From Gammaproteobacteria bacterium (GTDB lineage Bacteria > Pseudomonadota > Gammaproteobacteria > DRJJ01), in the NCBI GenBank assembly GCA_011052255.1, contig DRJJ01000111.1:1-8149 (forward strand): a stretch of DNA of 8,149 nt, read 5' to 3'. Numbering within the stretch: the stretch's first letter is position 1; every line of letters begins with the position of its first letter. The notes beneath the pieces are model-generated. The model saw only the letters and a list, made by a program, of their open reading frames with translations. It ran no database searches and was not told the DNA's origin. Both the position numbers and the translations under genes were made by a program. Of this stretch, positions 1-6,695 are shown in pieces.

Positions 1-426
1 CACCTGTCCAGCGAGCTGGGCTTCTCCAGAGCGCACCGCAACCTGAATATCAACCGCATCGGCTTCGTAGCCAGCGAAATCACCAAGAATGCCGGTGTGG
101 CCATCTGTGCACCGATTGCACCCTACACAGCCATGCGCCGCTCGGTGCGGGAAATGATCGAGCCGCACGGCGCCTTCATCGAAATCCACGTGGCGACGTC
201 GCTGGAAGCGTGTGAAGCTCGTGACCGTAAAGGTCTATACGCTAGGGCACGTCGCGGCGAAATCCCGGAATTTACCGGTATCAGTGATCCTTACGAGATT
301 CCCGAACAACCGGAATTACGCGTGGATACCGAGGGGCTGACGCCCATGGAGGCGGCGCAGGATATCTATCTCTACTTGTTGCGGGAAGGTTACCTGGATA
401 CGCCGGGCAGTCTGTCTGACGATTAG
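1..426 (+). CDS. cysC: Adenylylsulfate (APS) kinase domain, 3' part; probably the C-terminus of a bifunctional ATP sulfurylase/APS kinase
   Basis: The frame is open from base 1, giving 141 visible residues; the start lies left of the window. APS kinase phosphorylates adenosine 5'-phosphosulfate with ATP to make PAPS, the sulfate donor for reduction and for sulfotransferases, in the cytoplasm. The visible part begins at LSSELGFS, which in the family follows the DGDN substrate loop (not in the window). It continues through NINRIGFVA, the APIAPY segment and the lid motif KGLYARARRGEIPEFTG followed by DPYE. Stand-alone E. coli-type CysC has FISP with the phosphorylated serine where this protein has IAPY. 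From memory, IAPY and the LLREGYL ending match the fused sulfurylase-kinase class, so I infer the missing N-terminal part is an ATP sulfurylase domain. A monofunctional CysC remains possible. Internal ATGs such as the one at 97 fall inside the conserved domain and are not starts. It reads toward wecC across a 77-base gap. Confidence 0.9.
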   Translation, partial: HLSSELGFSRAHRNLNINRIGFVASEITKNAGVAICAPIAPYTAMRRSVREMIEPHGAFIEIHVATSLEACEARDRKGLYARARRGEIPEFTGISDPYEIPEQPELRVDTEGLTPMEAAQDIYLYLLREGYLDTPGSLSDD

Positions 427-503
427 TATCCCCTGAGTGTAAAGGCATGAGGCCGAAAACGACCGCATAATTATAGTGTTAAGAATATGTTGGAGATAGT
501 GCA
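427..503 (+). promoter_or_regulatory. Possible promoter region ahead of wecC (AT-rich gap with -10-like hexamers)
   Basis: This 77-base gap is clearly richer in A and T just before wecC. It contains CATAAT at 466-471 and TATAGT at 472-477, each one mismatch from the sigma-70 -10 consensus. I find no convincing -35 hexamer at 16-18 bases upstream of either, so the call is weak. I also see no strong hairpin with a T-run that would end transcription after the APS kinase gene, so read-through is equally possible. Confidence 0.25.
492..495 (+). promoter_or_regulatory. Ribosome binding site that sets the GTG start of wecC
   Basis: GGAG lies eight bases before the GTG at 504. It supports the GTG start, because the family's N-terminal Rossmann strand (TICVIGLGYIG) begins only a few residues later. 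Confidence 0.7.
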
Positions 504-1712
504 GTGACAAACTTTAATAAAACCATCTGCGTAATCGGGCTTGGTTATATCGGTCTTCCCACCGCATCTTTGCTTGGAACGAAAGGTTATAAAGTCCACG
601 GTGTCGATACGTCAAAACATGTCGTGGATACAATTAGCGAAGGCAGAATACATATCGTTGAGCCCGATCTTGATATTCTCGTGAAGTCTGCTGTTCAGTC
701 AGGTAATTTAACGGCCGGCCTGGAACCCCGGAAGGCGGATGTATTCATTCTGGCAGTCCCCACCCCGTTCAAAGGGGATCATCAGCCAGATCTTTCCTAT
801 GTCGAAACAGCAACCCGGATGATTGCGCCTTATGTTGAAGCCGGTAATATCATTATCCTGGAATCGACGAGTCCGGTAGGAACGACAGAGGATATCGTCG
901 CTCGAATCCTGAAGGATGCGGGGCATGATATTGACAAGGACGTGTTCGTTGCGCATTGCCCGGAACGCGTACTGCCTGGAAGGATACTGACAGAGCTTGT
1001 TGAAAACGACCGGATTGTCGGCGGTGTAAATAAAATTGCGACGGAAAAAGCAGTCGAGTTTTACAACACCTTTGTGCGTGGCAAGGTCCTGGTTACCGAC
1101 TCCCGCACAGCCGAAATGGCCAAGCTTACCGAGAACTCTTTCCGCGACGTCAATATTGCATTTGCCAACGAGCTCTCCCTGATATGTGACCAGGAAAATA
1201 TCAGTGTCTGGGAGTTGATCGCGCTCGCTAACCGCCATCCTCGAGTGAATATCCTGCAGCCGGGTCCAGGCGTAGGCGGTCACTGCATTGCTGTCGATCC
1301 CTGGTTTATTGTCGCTAGAGCACCCAAATTGTCCAGGCTCATACGAACCGCACGAGAGGTCAACGACTATAAGCCGGACTGGGTTGTCGACAAGGTCAAA
1401 CGAAGTGCCAACAAATTCAAGCGACCCGTCATCGGGTGTCTGGGTCTTGCCTTTAAAGCAGACGTCGATGATCTTAGGGAGTCTCCGGCTGTTGACATCG
1501 TACGGGCCTTGATCAGCGAGGATATAGGTCAGGTGCTGATTGCCGAGCCAAACCTTCGCGAGCATGCGGAATTCGAGCTGAAGCCCTACGAGGATGTTGT
1601 ATCCGCTGCTGATATCGTGCTGCTTCTTGTCGACCACAAAGAGTTTCGGGACCTCAGGGCTGAAAGCCTCAAGGAAAAGGTACTGATCGACACCCGGGGG
1701 GTGATCGTGTGA
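504..1712 (+). CDS. wecC: UDP-N-acetyl-D-mannosamine dehydrogenase (UDP-ManNAc to UDP-ManNAcA)
   Basis: This cytoplasmic enzyme oxidises C6 of UDP-ManNAc to the uronic acid in two NAD-dependent steps, providing UDP-ManNAcA for polysaccharide assembly. The protein has 402 residues, within the usual range. The N-terminal NAD-binding Rossmann domain has GLGYIGLPTA (12-21) and the TPF segment (87-89). HCPERVLPGR is at 151-160. The central domain carries AEMAKLTENSFRDVN (203-217, with Lys207). The active site GGHCIAVDPWF (258-268) has the catalytic Cys261. The HCIAVDPWF form is typical of WecC, whereas UDP-glucose dehydrogenases have a CFPKD-type motif. The C-terminal UDP-binding domain shows GLAFKADVDDLRESPA (314-329). 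All key residues are present. The start is GTG with a good ribosome binding site. Its TGA overlaps the wecB start by four bases, so the two are co-translated. Sampled stretches are lower in GC than the downstream genes. Related UDP-hexosaminuronate dehydrogenases of other specificity are the main alternative, but the adjacent wecB favours this one. Confidence 0.95.
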   Translation: MTNFNKTICVIGLGYIGLPTASLLGTKGYKVHGVDTSKHVVDTISEGRIHIVEPDLDILVKSAVQSGNLTAGLEPRKADVFILAVPTPFKGDHQPDLSYVETATRMIAPYVEAGNIIILESTSPVGTTEDIVARILKDAGHDIDKDVFVAHCPERVLPGRILTELVENDRIVGGVNKIATEKAVEFYNTFVRGKVLVTDSRTAEMAKLTENSFRDVNIAFANELSLICDQENISVWELIALANRHPRVNILQPGPGVGGHCIAVDPWFIVARAPKLSRLIRTAREVNDYKPDWVVDKVKRSANKFKRPVIGCLGLAFKADVDDLRESPAVDIVRALISEDIGQVLIAEPNLREHAEFELKPYEDVVSAADIVLLLVDHKEFRDLRAESLKEKVLIDTRGVIV

Positions 1713-2869
1713 CGTTACGTGTGCTTAGCGTTTTCGGTACTCGGCCCGAAGCCATTAAAATGGCGCCGGTCGTGCTGGGTCTCGCTAAACACCATAAAAT
1801 AGTATCGAGGGTCTGTGTGACTGCGCAGCATCGCCAGATGCTGGATCAGGTGCTTGATCTGTTTGCAATCACTCCGGATTATGACCTCGATTTGATGACT
1901 GAGGGCCAGGATCTTTTCGATATTACGGCAAGGTCGCTGTTGGGTTTGCGGGAAACGCTAAGACGAGAGCGTCCGGACCTGGTTTTGGTTCATGGTGATA
2001 CCACGACCTGTTTCACGGCAACGCTGGCAGCTTTTTATGAGGGTATACCGGTTGGCCACGTAGAAGCAGGTTTACGCACTGGCAATTTGAAGGCTCCGTT
2101 CCCGGAAGAGGCCAACCGTACGCTGGTAGGTCGATTAGCTTCGTACCATTTTGCACCAACGGACGGCGCCAGAAAAAACCTGTTGGCAGAAGCTGTTCCC
2201 GATAACAGGATTTGCGTGACAGGAAATACCGTAATTGATGCCTTGCTCATGGTTCGTGAGATGGTTGTGAGGTATCCAGAAAAATACTGGATCGAGAGCT
2301 TTGGGGAAGAAGTATACAATCATGTCGTTGACCGTGATCGAAAGCTGGTGTTGATAACGGGGCATCGGCGCGAAAACTTTGGCCAGGGATTTATCGATCT
2401 TTGTTCAGCCATTCGAGACCTGGCAGTTCGTCACCCGGATTGGGATATGGTCTATCCGGTACATCTTAATCCTAACGTGCAGAAACCTGTTTACGAGATC
2501 CTGGATGGGTATAAAAATATTTTTTTAATCAAGCCGCAGGACTATGCGCCATTCGTCTGGTTAATGAATCAATCGGATCTGGTTTTGACAGATTCTGGTG
2601 GCATCCAGGAAGAGGCGCCGTCACTTGGTAAGCCCGTGCTTGTTATGCGGGAAGTCACTGAGAGGCCCGAGGCAGTAGAGGCTGGCACAGTAGAACTCGT
2701 AGGTACTTCTCAAGAGAATATCATTGACTCTATTGAGCGCGTTTTACTGGATGAAGAAACCTATCTAAGTATGTCGCACGCACATAATCCCTACGGGGAT
2801 GGTCAAGCGGTATCAAGAATACTGGATTTTATCAACGGTATGTCTGCAACATCCGAATTGTGTGCGTAA
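1709..2869 (+). CDS. wecB: Non-hydrolysing UDP-N-acetylglucosamine 2-epimerase (UDP-GlcNAc to UDP-ManNAc)
   Basis: This cytoplasmic GT-B-fold enzyme interconverts UDP-GlcNAc and UDP-ManNAc and supplies the substrate of the preceding wecC product. The protein has 386 residues, close to the E. coli enzyme. Family signatures, in order: FGTRPEAIKMAP (9-20, Arg12 and Lys17), VHGDTTT (94-100, Asp97), GHVEAGLRTG (116-125, Glu119), PFPEEANRT (130-138, Glu133), TGNTVIDAL (171-179), ITGHRRENFGQG (216-227, His219) and the UDP-binding DSGGIQEEAPS (295-305), then RPEAVEAGTVELVG. The residues corresponding to E. coli Asp95, Glu117, Glu131 and His213 are all conserved, which argues for the non-hydrolysing epimerase rather than the hydrolysing NeuC type. 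It starts at GTG within the GTGA overlap with wecC. A G-rich run at 1696-1701 is the likely ribosome binding site. The WecB-WecC pair defines a UDP-ManNAcA pathway. Confidence 0.96.
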   Translation: MTLRVLSVFGTRPEAIKMAPVVLGLAKHHKIVSRVCVTAQHRQMLDQVLDLFAITPDYDLDLMTEGQDLFDITARSLLGLRETLRRERPDLVLVHGDTTTCFTATLAAFYEGIPVGHVEAGLRTGNLKAPFPEEANRTLVGRLASYHFAPTDGARKNLLAEAVPDNRICVTGNTVIDALLMVREMVVRYPEKYWIESFGEEVYNHVVDRDRKLVLITGHRRENFGQGFIDLCSAIRDLAVRHPDWDMVYPVHLNPNVQKPVYEILDGYKNIFLIKPQDYAPFVWLMNQSDLVLTDSGGIQEEAPSLGKPVLVMREVTERPEAVEAGTVELVGTSQENIIDSIERVLLDEETYLSMSHAHNPYGDGQAVSRILDFINGMSATSELCA

Positions 2870-2911
2870 CTGTTCAGGGGCGGGCTGTGGAGAGAATCCG
2901 ACCCGATAGAT

Positions 2912-4438
2912 ATGACTGACAAGAAGAAAATTGCCGGCAATGTGGGATCGTCTGTTGTGCAGGTGGTTGTATCGGGTCTAACAGTTTTTTTGCTTTACCG
3001 ATACCTGCTGGAAACGATTGGGCCCGACAAACTGGGTATATGGGCTCTGGTGCTGGCAGCTAGTTCGACCGTTCAGGCAGCCAACCTGGGAATGACCGGC
3101 AGCGTTATCAAGTACATCGCGGACTACGATGCCCTCGGCGATACCAGCAAGATTGCCCTGGCGGTACAAACGGCAGCGGTATCGATCGGTGTATTCAGTC
3201 TCGTATTTGTGCTGATCCTGTTTCCCGCCGCGAACTACTATTTCCAGTTCTCGCTGGACGATGCGGGATATAGAGAAGCGGTAGAGATATTGCCGCAGGC
3301 GTTGCTGGCCTTCTGGATTTACATGGTGGCCGGAATCTACCAGAGCGCCTTGTATGGTTGCCAGCTGATCGCGCACAGGAACGCAATCCTGATGATCGAC
3401 TCAGTAATGTACATGCTTATGAGTTTTGTGCTTGCGCCGATTTACGGTCTTCCAGGGCTGGCCTGGGCAAGGGTAGTGCAAAACCTGGTTACCTATCTGT
3501 TGAGTGCCTCCCTGATGAAAAGGCATATCAGGCAGGTTCCATTGCTGCCGCGTGCCTGGAGGAAGGGACTATTTAAGGAGATGTTTGGTTACGCGGTCAA
3601 TTTCCAGATCATTGCGATACTCGTCATGCTGCTGGATCCCGTGACTAAGGGCTTTTTAAGTCGATACGGTAATATCTCCATGGTGGCCTACTACGAGATG
3701 GCACGAAAACTGGTCCAGTTATTCCGCGGGATTCTGGCCAATGCCAACCAGGTACTGGTGCCTTCCTACGCGCGTTTCAAGCAGCTGGACGAAGCCAGGA
3801 TTGCAGGAGCGTATCGCCTCTCCTACGGCGTGGTGTTTTACTTCGCCGTGCCGGGCTTCTGTTTGATGGCCGTGGCAGCGCCCCTGGTCTCGGAACTTTG
3901 GGTCGGCCACTATGAGCCGGTATTCGTGGCCGCGGTAGTGCTGCTGTGCATCGGCTGGCTGATCAATACGCTCGGTGTTCCAGCCTACCATGCGGGTATG
4001 GGGACAGGGCACATGAAGGATAACGTGGTTGCGCATGTGCTGATGACGCTCGCGAATATTGCGCTCATTCTTCTCATTGGTCGACTGTGGCAGGGTCTGG
4101 GGGTTATCGTCGCCTGGGTGCTGGCCTTGTCACTGGGCGGATTGTTGTTGATATCCCTTTATCATTACAGAAATTCGCTTGCGCTTAGGGACGTTATACC
4201 CGGTCCCAGTCGTGCACTGGCGGCGCTGTGCCTTGCCGGTGTGGTGGTAGGCTATGTGGTGTGGTACAAGCTGTCTGAATTCATCGTCGGTGGCGGGTGG
4301 CAAGTGTTCGCGGGCTTATTTACACAAAGTGTCGTAGATGCGGTTATGATCCTGGCCTTTGGTATGTTGGTGGTGGTTCCGATGTGGAAGCACCCGGTTC
4401 GCAGGCAGCTGATGACCCTGCTGAGAGGGGCTGGCTGA
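2912..4438 (+). CDS. wzx: Wzx-type oligosaccharide flippase (MOP superfamily, polysaccharide biosynthesis protein)
   Basis: Inner-membrane protein of 508 residues that most likely flips the undecaprenyl-linked repeat unit from the cytoplasmic to the periplasmic face. By eye it has about 12-14 hydrophobic segments, among them roughly 12-30, 42-60, 84-106, 127-148, 158-178, 184-201, 228-245, 305-326, 336-355, 373-390, 395-417, 433-451 and 472-490. The basic N-terminus (MTDKKK) followed by GNVGSSVVQ, then the GIWALVLA and ANLGMTGSVIKYIA stretch (42-70), fits the Wzx/RfbX-like family. So does the Wzx-like segment YYEMARKLVQLFRG (260-273) followed by VLVPSYARF. The ATG at 2912 has only a weak Shine-Dalgarno (GGAGAG at 2889-2894 is too far away). 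No ATG, GTG or TTG lies in frame between it and the upstream stop, so the start is still likely. It follows wecB by 42 bases, consistent with one operon. Its specificity cannot be read from sequence. Confidence 0.88.
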   Translation: MTDKKKIAGNVGSSVVQVVVSGLTVFLLYRYLLETIGPDKLGIWALVLAASSTVQAANLGMTGSVIKYIADYDALGDTSKIALAVQTAAVSIGVFSLVFVLILFPAANYYFQFSLDDAGYREAVEILPQALLAFWIYMVAGIYQSALYGCQLIAHRNAILMIDSVMYMLMSFVLAPIYGLPGLAWARVVQNLVTYLLSASLMKRHIRQVPLLPRAWRKGLFKEMFGYAVNFQIIAILVMLLDPVTKGFLSRYGNISMVAYYEMARKLVQLFRGILANANQVLVPSYARFKQLDEARIAGAYRLSYGVVFYFAVPGFCLMAVAAPLVSELWVGHYEPVFVAAVVLLCIGWLINTLGVPAYHAGMGTGHMKDNVVAHVLMTLANIALILLIGRLWQGLGVIVAWVLALSLGGLLLISLYHYRNSLALRDVIPGPSRALAALCLAGVVVGYVVWYKLSEFIVGGGWQVFAGLFTQSVVDAVMILAFGMLVVVPMWKHPVRRQLMTLLRGAG

Positions 4439-4459
4439 GAGTAACGGGTCTCCCAGCCT
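4428..4459 (+). other. GC-rich stem-loop over the wzx stop codon and the start of the wzx-fkbM gap
   Basis: Bases 4428-4434 (GGGCTGG) pair with 4453-4459 (CCAGCCT, one G-T pair). After a two-base bulge (4435-4436), GAGA at 4437-4440 pairs with TCTC at 4449-4452. This gives 11 base pairs around an eight-base loop (4441-4448). No T-run follows, so it is not a standard rho-independent terminator. It may affect mRNA stability or separate translation of wzx from fkbM, which is inference. Confidence 0.45.
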
Positions 4460-4473
4460 GGTGGATAAATTGA

Positions 4474-4494
4474 ATGAGTAATAGCAACCTATGA
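4474..4494 (+). CDS. Possible six-codon leader reading frame overlapping the fkbM-type start
   Basis: An ATG at 4474 opens the frame MSNSNL and ends with a TGA at 4492-4494. That stop overlaps the ATG of the methyltransferase gene at 4491 (ATGA). GGTGGA at 4460-4465 lies eight bases before the 4474 ATG, ideal spacing. The 4491 ATG has no recognisable ribosome binding site of its own. Ribosomes may therefore load at the mini-frame and restart at 4491 by translational coupling. The peptide itself probably has no function. Chance remains possible for so short a frame. Confidence 0.3.
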   Translation: MSNSNL

Positions 4495-5207
4495 TAAAGA
4501 CAGCAATCAAGTGCGTGGCCAGGAAACTGGGCTATGTCATTTCTGCCTATGATGCCAAGCGGGATCCGCTCGCTATCAGGCGCTCTCTGTTCAATCGGCT
4601 TGATGTCGACCTGGTATTCGATGTCGGTGCTAATGCGGGACAATTCGCCATGCACTTGAGGGAAGCTGGTTATGACCGTGGCATTGTGTCATTCGAACCG
4701 ATGTCTGCAGCTTTCGAGCAGCTGGACGTGGCCGCACGGCAGGACCAGCGCTGGATGATCAGGCAGTGTGCCCTGGGTGCCGAAGAAAGCACTTCCGAAA
4801 TCAATATCGCCGGAAACTCGTGGAGTAGTTCGCTGCTGGGTATGACGGAGGCACACACTAGCGCAGCACCGGAGTCTGCCTACGTGGACAAGGAAGTGAT
4901 CAAAGTGGATACGCTGGATTCGCTGTACCTGGAATATGCGAATGAGAACAGTCGCCCGTTTCTGAAGATTGATACGCAGGGCTACACTCAGCAGGTGCTG
5001 GATGGTGCGCAGGAATCGCTGGGAAAAATGCAGGGTGTCCTGGTTGAAATGTCGCTGGTAGAGCTGTACGTGAACGAGCCGTTGATCGGCGAGGTCGTCA
5101 CGACGCTATATAACTGCGGCTTCGTGCTGATCTCGGTGGAGCCTGAGTTCTTCGATCCAAATACAGGGCAGTTGCTGCAGGTGAATGGGCTGTTTGCACG
5201 TGCCTAG
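4491..5207 (+). CDS. FkbM-family SAM-dependent methyltransferase (probable sugar O-methyltransferase)
   Basis: Protein of 238 residues with the class I SAM-binding fold of the FkbM family, normal in length. The SAM glycine loop is DVGANAG (44-50). The following acidic strand end is VSFEP (66-70, Glu69), likely contacting the SAM ribose. VDTLDSL (139-145), LKIDTQGYTQQVLDGAQ (158-174) and LVEMSLVELY (184-193) are the family's other conserved blocks, and LISVEPEFFDPNTGQLLQ (213-230) is the usual C-terminal end. Family members O-methylate hydroxyl groups on polyketides, glycans and other substrates. Between a flippase and a polymerase gene, a sugar or uronic acid of the repeat unit is the likely target (inference). 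There is no signal peptide or membrane segment, so it should act in the cytoplasm before flipping. No clear ribosome binding site precedes the ATG, and initiation may depend on the overlapping mini-frame upstream. The acceptor position cannot be predicted. Confidence 0.92.
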   Translation: MIKTAIKCVARKLGYVISAYDAKRDPLAIRRSLFNRLDVDLVFDVGANAGQFAMHLREAGYDRGIVSFEPMSAAFEQLDVAARQDQRWMIRQCALGAEESTSEINIAGNSWSSSLLGMTEAHTSAAPESAYVDKEVIKVDTLDSLYLEYANENSRPFLKIDTQGYTQQVLDGAQESLGKMQGVLVEMSLVELYVNEPLIGEVVTTLYNCGFVLISVEPEFFDPNTGQLLQVNGLFARA

Positions 5208-5261
5208 TTACGGGTCTGTCAGACTGTCCGGGGCGCCTTACACCGGGGCAATAGTGTTGCG

Positions 5262-6695
5262 ATGAACGTATATGTGGTAGTAGTTGTATTTCTGGCCCTG
5301 CTCGGTTTCCTCGCTCTGAAGCCCTGGTTGAAGGTTCTGGTGGCGTTCATCGTCATGAGCAACTGCTTTGATTTGGCGCCGCAGATCGTATACGGCAAGC
5401 TGGTGTGGGATTATGGCGCCCTGTTGCTGTTGATCGCAGCGGGGCAGTTGATGTTTCAGCGAAAGACGGCTGTGGTAGGGAAACGCACAGCCGTGCTGTA
5501 CCTGTTGGCAGCTTTTACCATCTGGCTCGTGTTTAGCCTTGTCTATTCTCTAGTTATATACGGTTACCCGGTCGGCGATACCCTGAAAACATCGCGGTAC
5601 TGGATAATCGGTTACCTGTCCATATTTATTTTTCTCAGGCTGTACATGGTAGACGGTGAAGCGCTGAATAAGATAGTGCGTTGGCTGTATGTCATCCCCT
5701 ACGTTCTGCTTATCGTAGCCGTCATTCAGTTAGTGACCGGTTACCAGTGGCTGTTCGGTCTGTTCCAGCCATACGCAGGGACGATACGCTACCTACCGAT
5801 ATTCCTGCCCGTTGTGCTGCTGCTGACTTGGGTTATCATGGCGCGGTTCCTGGCTGGCGAAAAGGTGAAGATACACGCGTTTGTCTATGGCGGGTTGGCT
5901 CTAGTCGTGACGGCCTTGACCTATACGCGAGGTATCTATATTGCGGTTATCCTGACTTTTCTGCTAATGGTAACCCTGCTGGCTCTAGGCAAGCGGATAA
6001 AGGCGAGCAAAACTTCGGTGTTTGGCTTTGTAGCCGTCATCCTCGTGGTAGGCTTGGTGTCCGGTGGACTGGCAGACCGGGTGATCGGCCGGGTGGCTAG
6101 CGGACTGGATATCCTGTTTTCCGACAAAGCCGCCAGCAGTAAGGTGGACGTGGATACCTTTACCGGCCGACTGAAGCTGGTACAGGAACGGTTCAGTATG
6201 GTCTCCAAGCACAATCCCGTAGTGGGTTACGGTTTTTTACATGAGAACAATATTCCGCATAGCATGCTGAACAAGATGGAATACGGTTCGATCGATTACT
6301 CGCCAGAGATGGTCGAGAAGTACAAGTACGGTACCCCATACAAGCTGACGTTATACAGTGCGGATATAGCTTGGGGAAACCTCGTGCTGGTGAGCGGATT
6401 CGTGGGGTTCTTCATTTTTCTGGCCTTTATAGTCGTTTTCGTTCTGAGCTTTCGTGGGTGGCGCTACAGTTCGAGTCCGGACTATTACTTGCGGCTGGCA
6501 TTCTACCTGCAGACTATAACCCTGTTGCTGCTCATGTTTAACGGCAATACCTTCACCTATCATATCCAGTTTCCCGCATTCATGCTGGCAGGGTATGTCT
6601 ACCTGAGCATGGTGAAGAGCGACACTGCGGAAACTGCTAAAGTTCTTCAATCCCGGAAAGAAAGCTATCCATGCCTGCGAAAATCTCGATCATAA
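5262..6695 (+). CDS. Multi-spanning O-antigen polymerase/ligase-type membrane protein (Wzy-like)
   Basis: Inner-membrane protein of 477 residues with about 11-13 hydrophobic segments, including roughly 3-19, 22-38, 50-66, 78-100, 113-129, 141-159, 177-197, 205-222, 225-243, 253-270, 372-396, 412-427 and 436-451. A long hydrophilic region (about 272-365) sits late in the protein, as the large periplasmic loop does in Wzy and WaaL. Signatures are weak but fitting: LTYTRGIYIA (219-228) resembles the RG-containing segment of the Wzy_C/O-antigen ligase superfamily. In the loop, TGRL (301-304) followed by NPVVGYGF (318-325) and SADIAWGNLVLVSGFVG (366-382) match the usual pattern. Beside a flippase and glycosyltransferases, polymerisation of flipped repeat units is the likeliest role. 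A ligase that transfers glycan to lipid or protein is the alternative, and sequence alone cannot separate them. The ATG has only a weak G-rich stretch 12 bases upstream (5245-5249). The last 25 bases overlap the next gene, which encodes the basic cytoplasmic tail. Confidence 0.82.
   Translation: MNVYVVVVVFLALLGFLALKPWLKVLVAFIVMSNCFDLAPQIVYGKLVWDYGALLLLIAAGQLMFQRKTAVVGKRTAVLYLLAAFTIWLVFSLVYSLVIYGYPVGDTLKTSRYWIIGYLSIFIFLRLYMVDGEALNKIVRWLYVIPYVLLIVAVIQLVTGYQWLFGLFQPYAGTIRYLPIFLPVVLLLTWVIMARFLAGEKVKIHAFVYGGLALVVTALTYTRGIYIAVILTFLLMVTLLALGKRIKASKTSVFGFVAVILVVGLVSGGLADRVIGRVASGLDILFSDKAASSKVDVDTFTGRLKLVQERFSMVSKHNPVVGYGFLHENNIPHSMLNKMEYGSIDYSPEMVEKYKYGTPYKLTLYSADIAWGNLVLVSGFVGFFIFLAFIVVFVLSFRGWRYSSSPDYYLRLAFYLQTITLLLLMFNGNTFTYHIQFPAFMLAGYVYLSMVKSDTAETAKVLQSRKESYPCLRKSRS

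Noticed and set aside
451..464. Possible terminator hairpin after the APS kinase gene (GGCCG, AAAA loop, CGACC)
   Set aside because: Only five pairs at most with an internal mismatch, and no T-run follows.
708..1637. Long open frame (309 codons) on the minus strand inside wecC
   Set aside because: It lies wholly antisense to a gene with every WecC motif intact, and its translation shows no recognisable domain. It is a shadow of codon use on the other strand.
2881..2905. Interrupted inverted repeat in the wecB-wzx gap (CGGG with CCCG, inner GGA with TCC)
   Set aside because: Seven pairs split by an asymmetric internal loop and no T-run. This is within what chance gives in GC-rich sequence.
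5214..5224. Palindrome GTCTG-T-CAGAC in the gap before the Wzy-like gene
   Set aside because: Five-base arms with a one-base centre cannot form a stable hairpin. An operator is conceivable but nothing else supports it.
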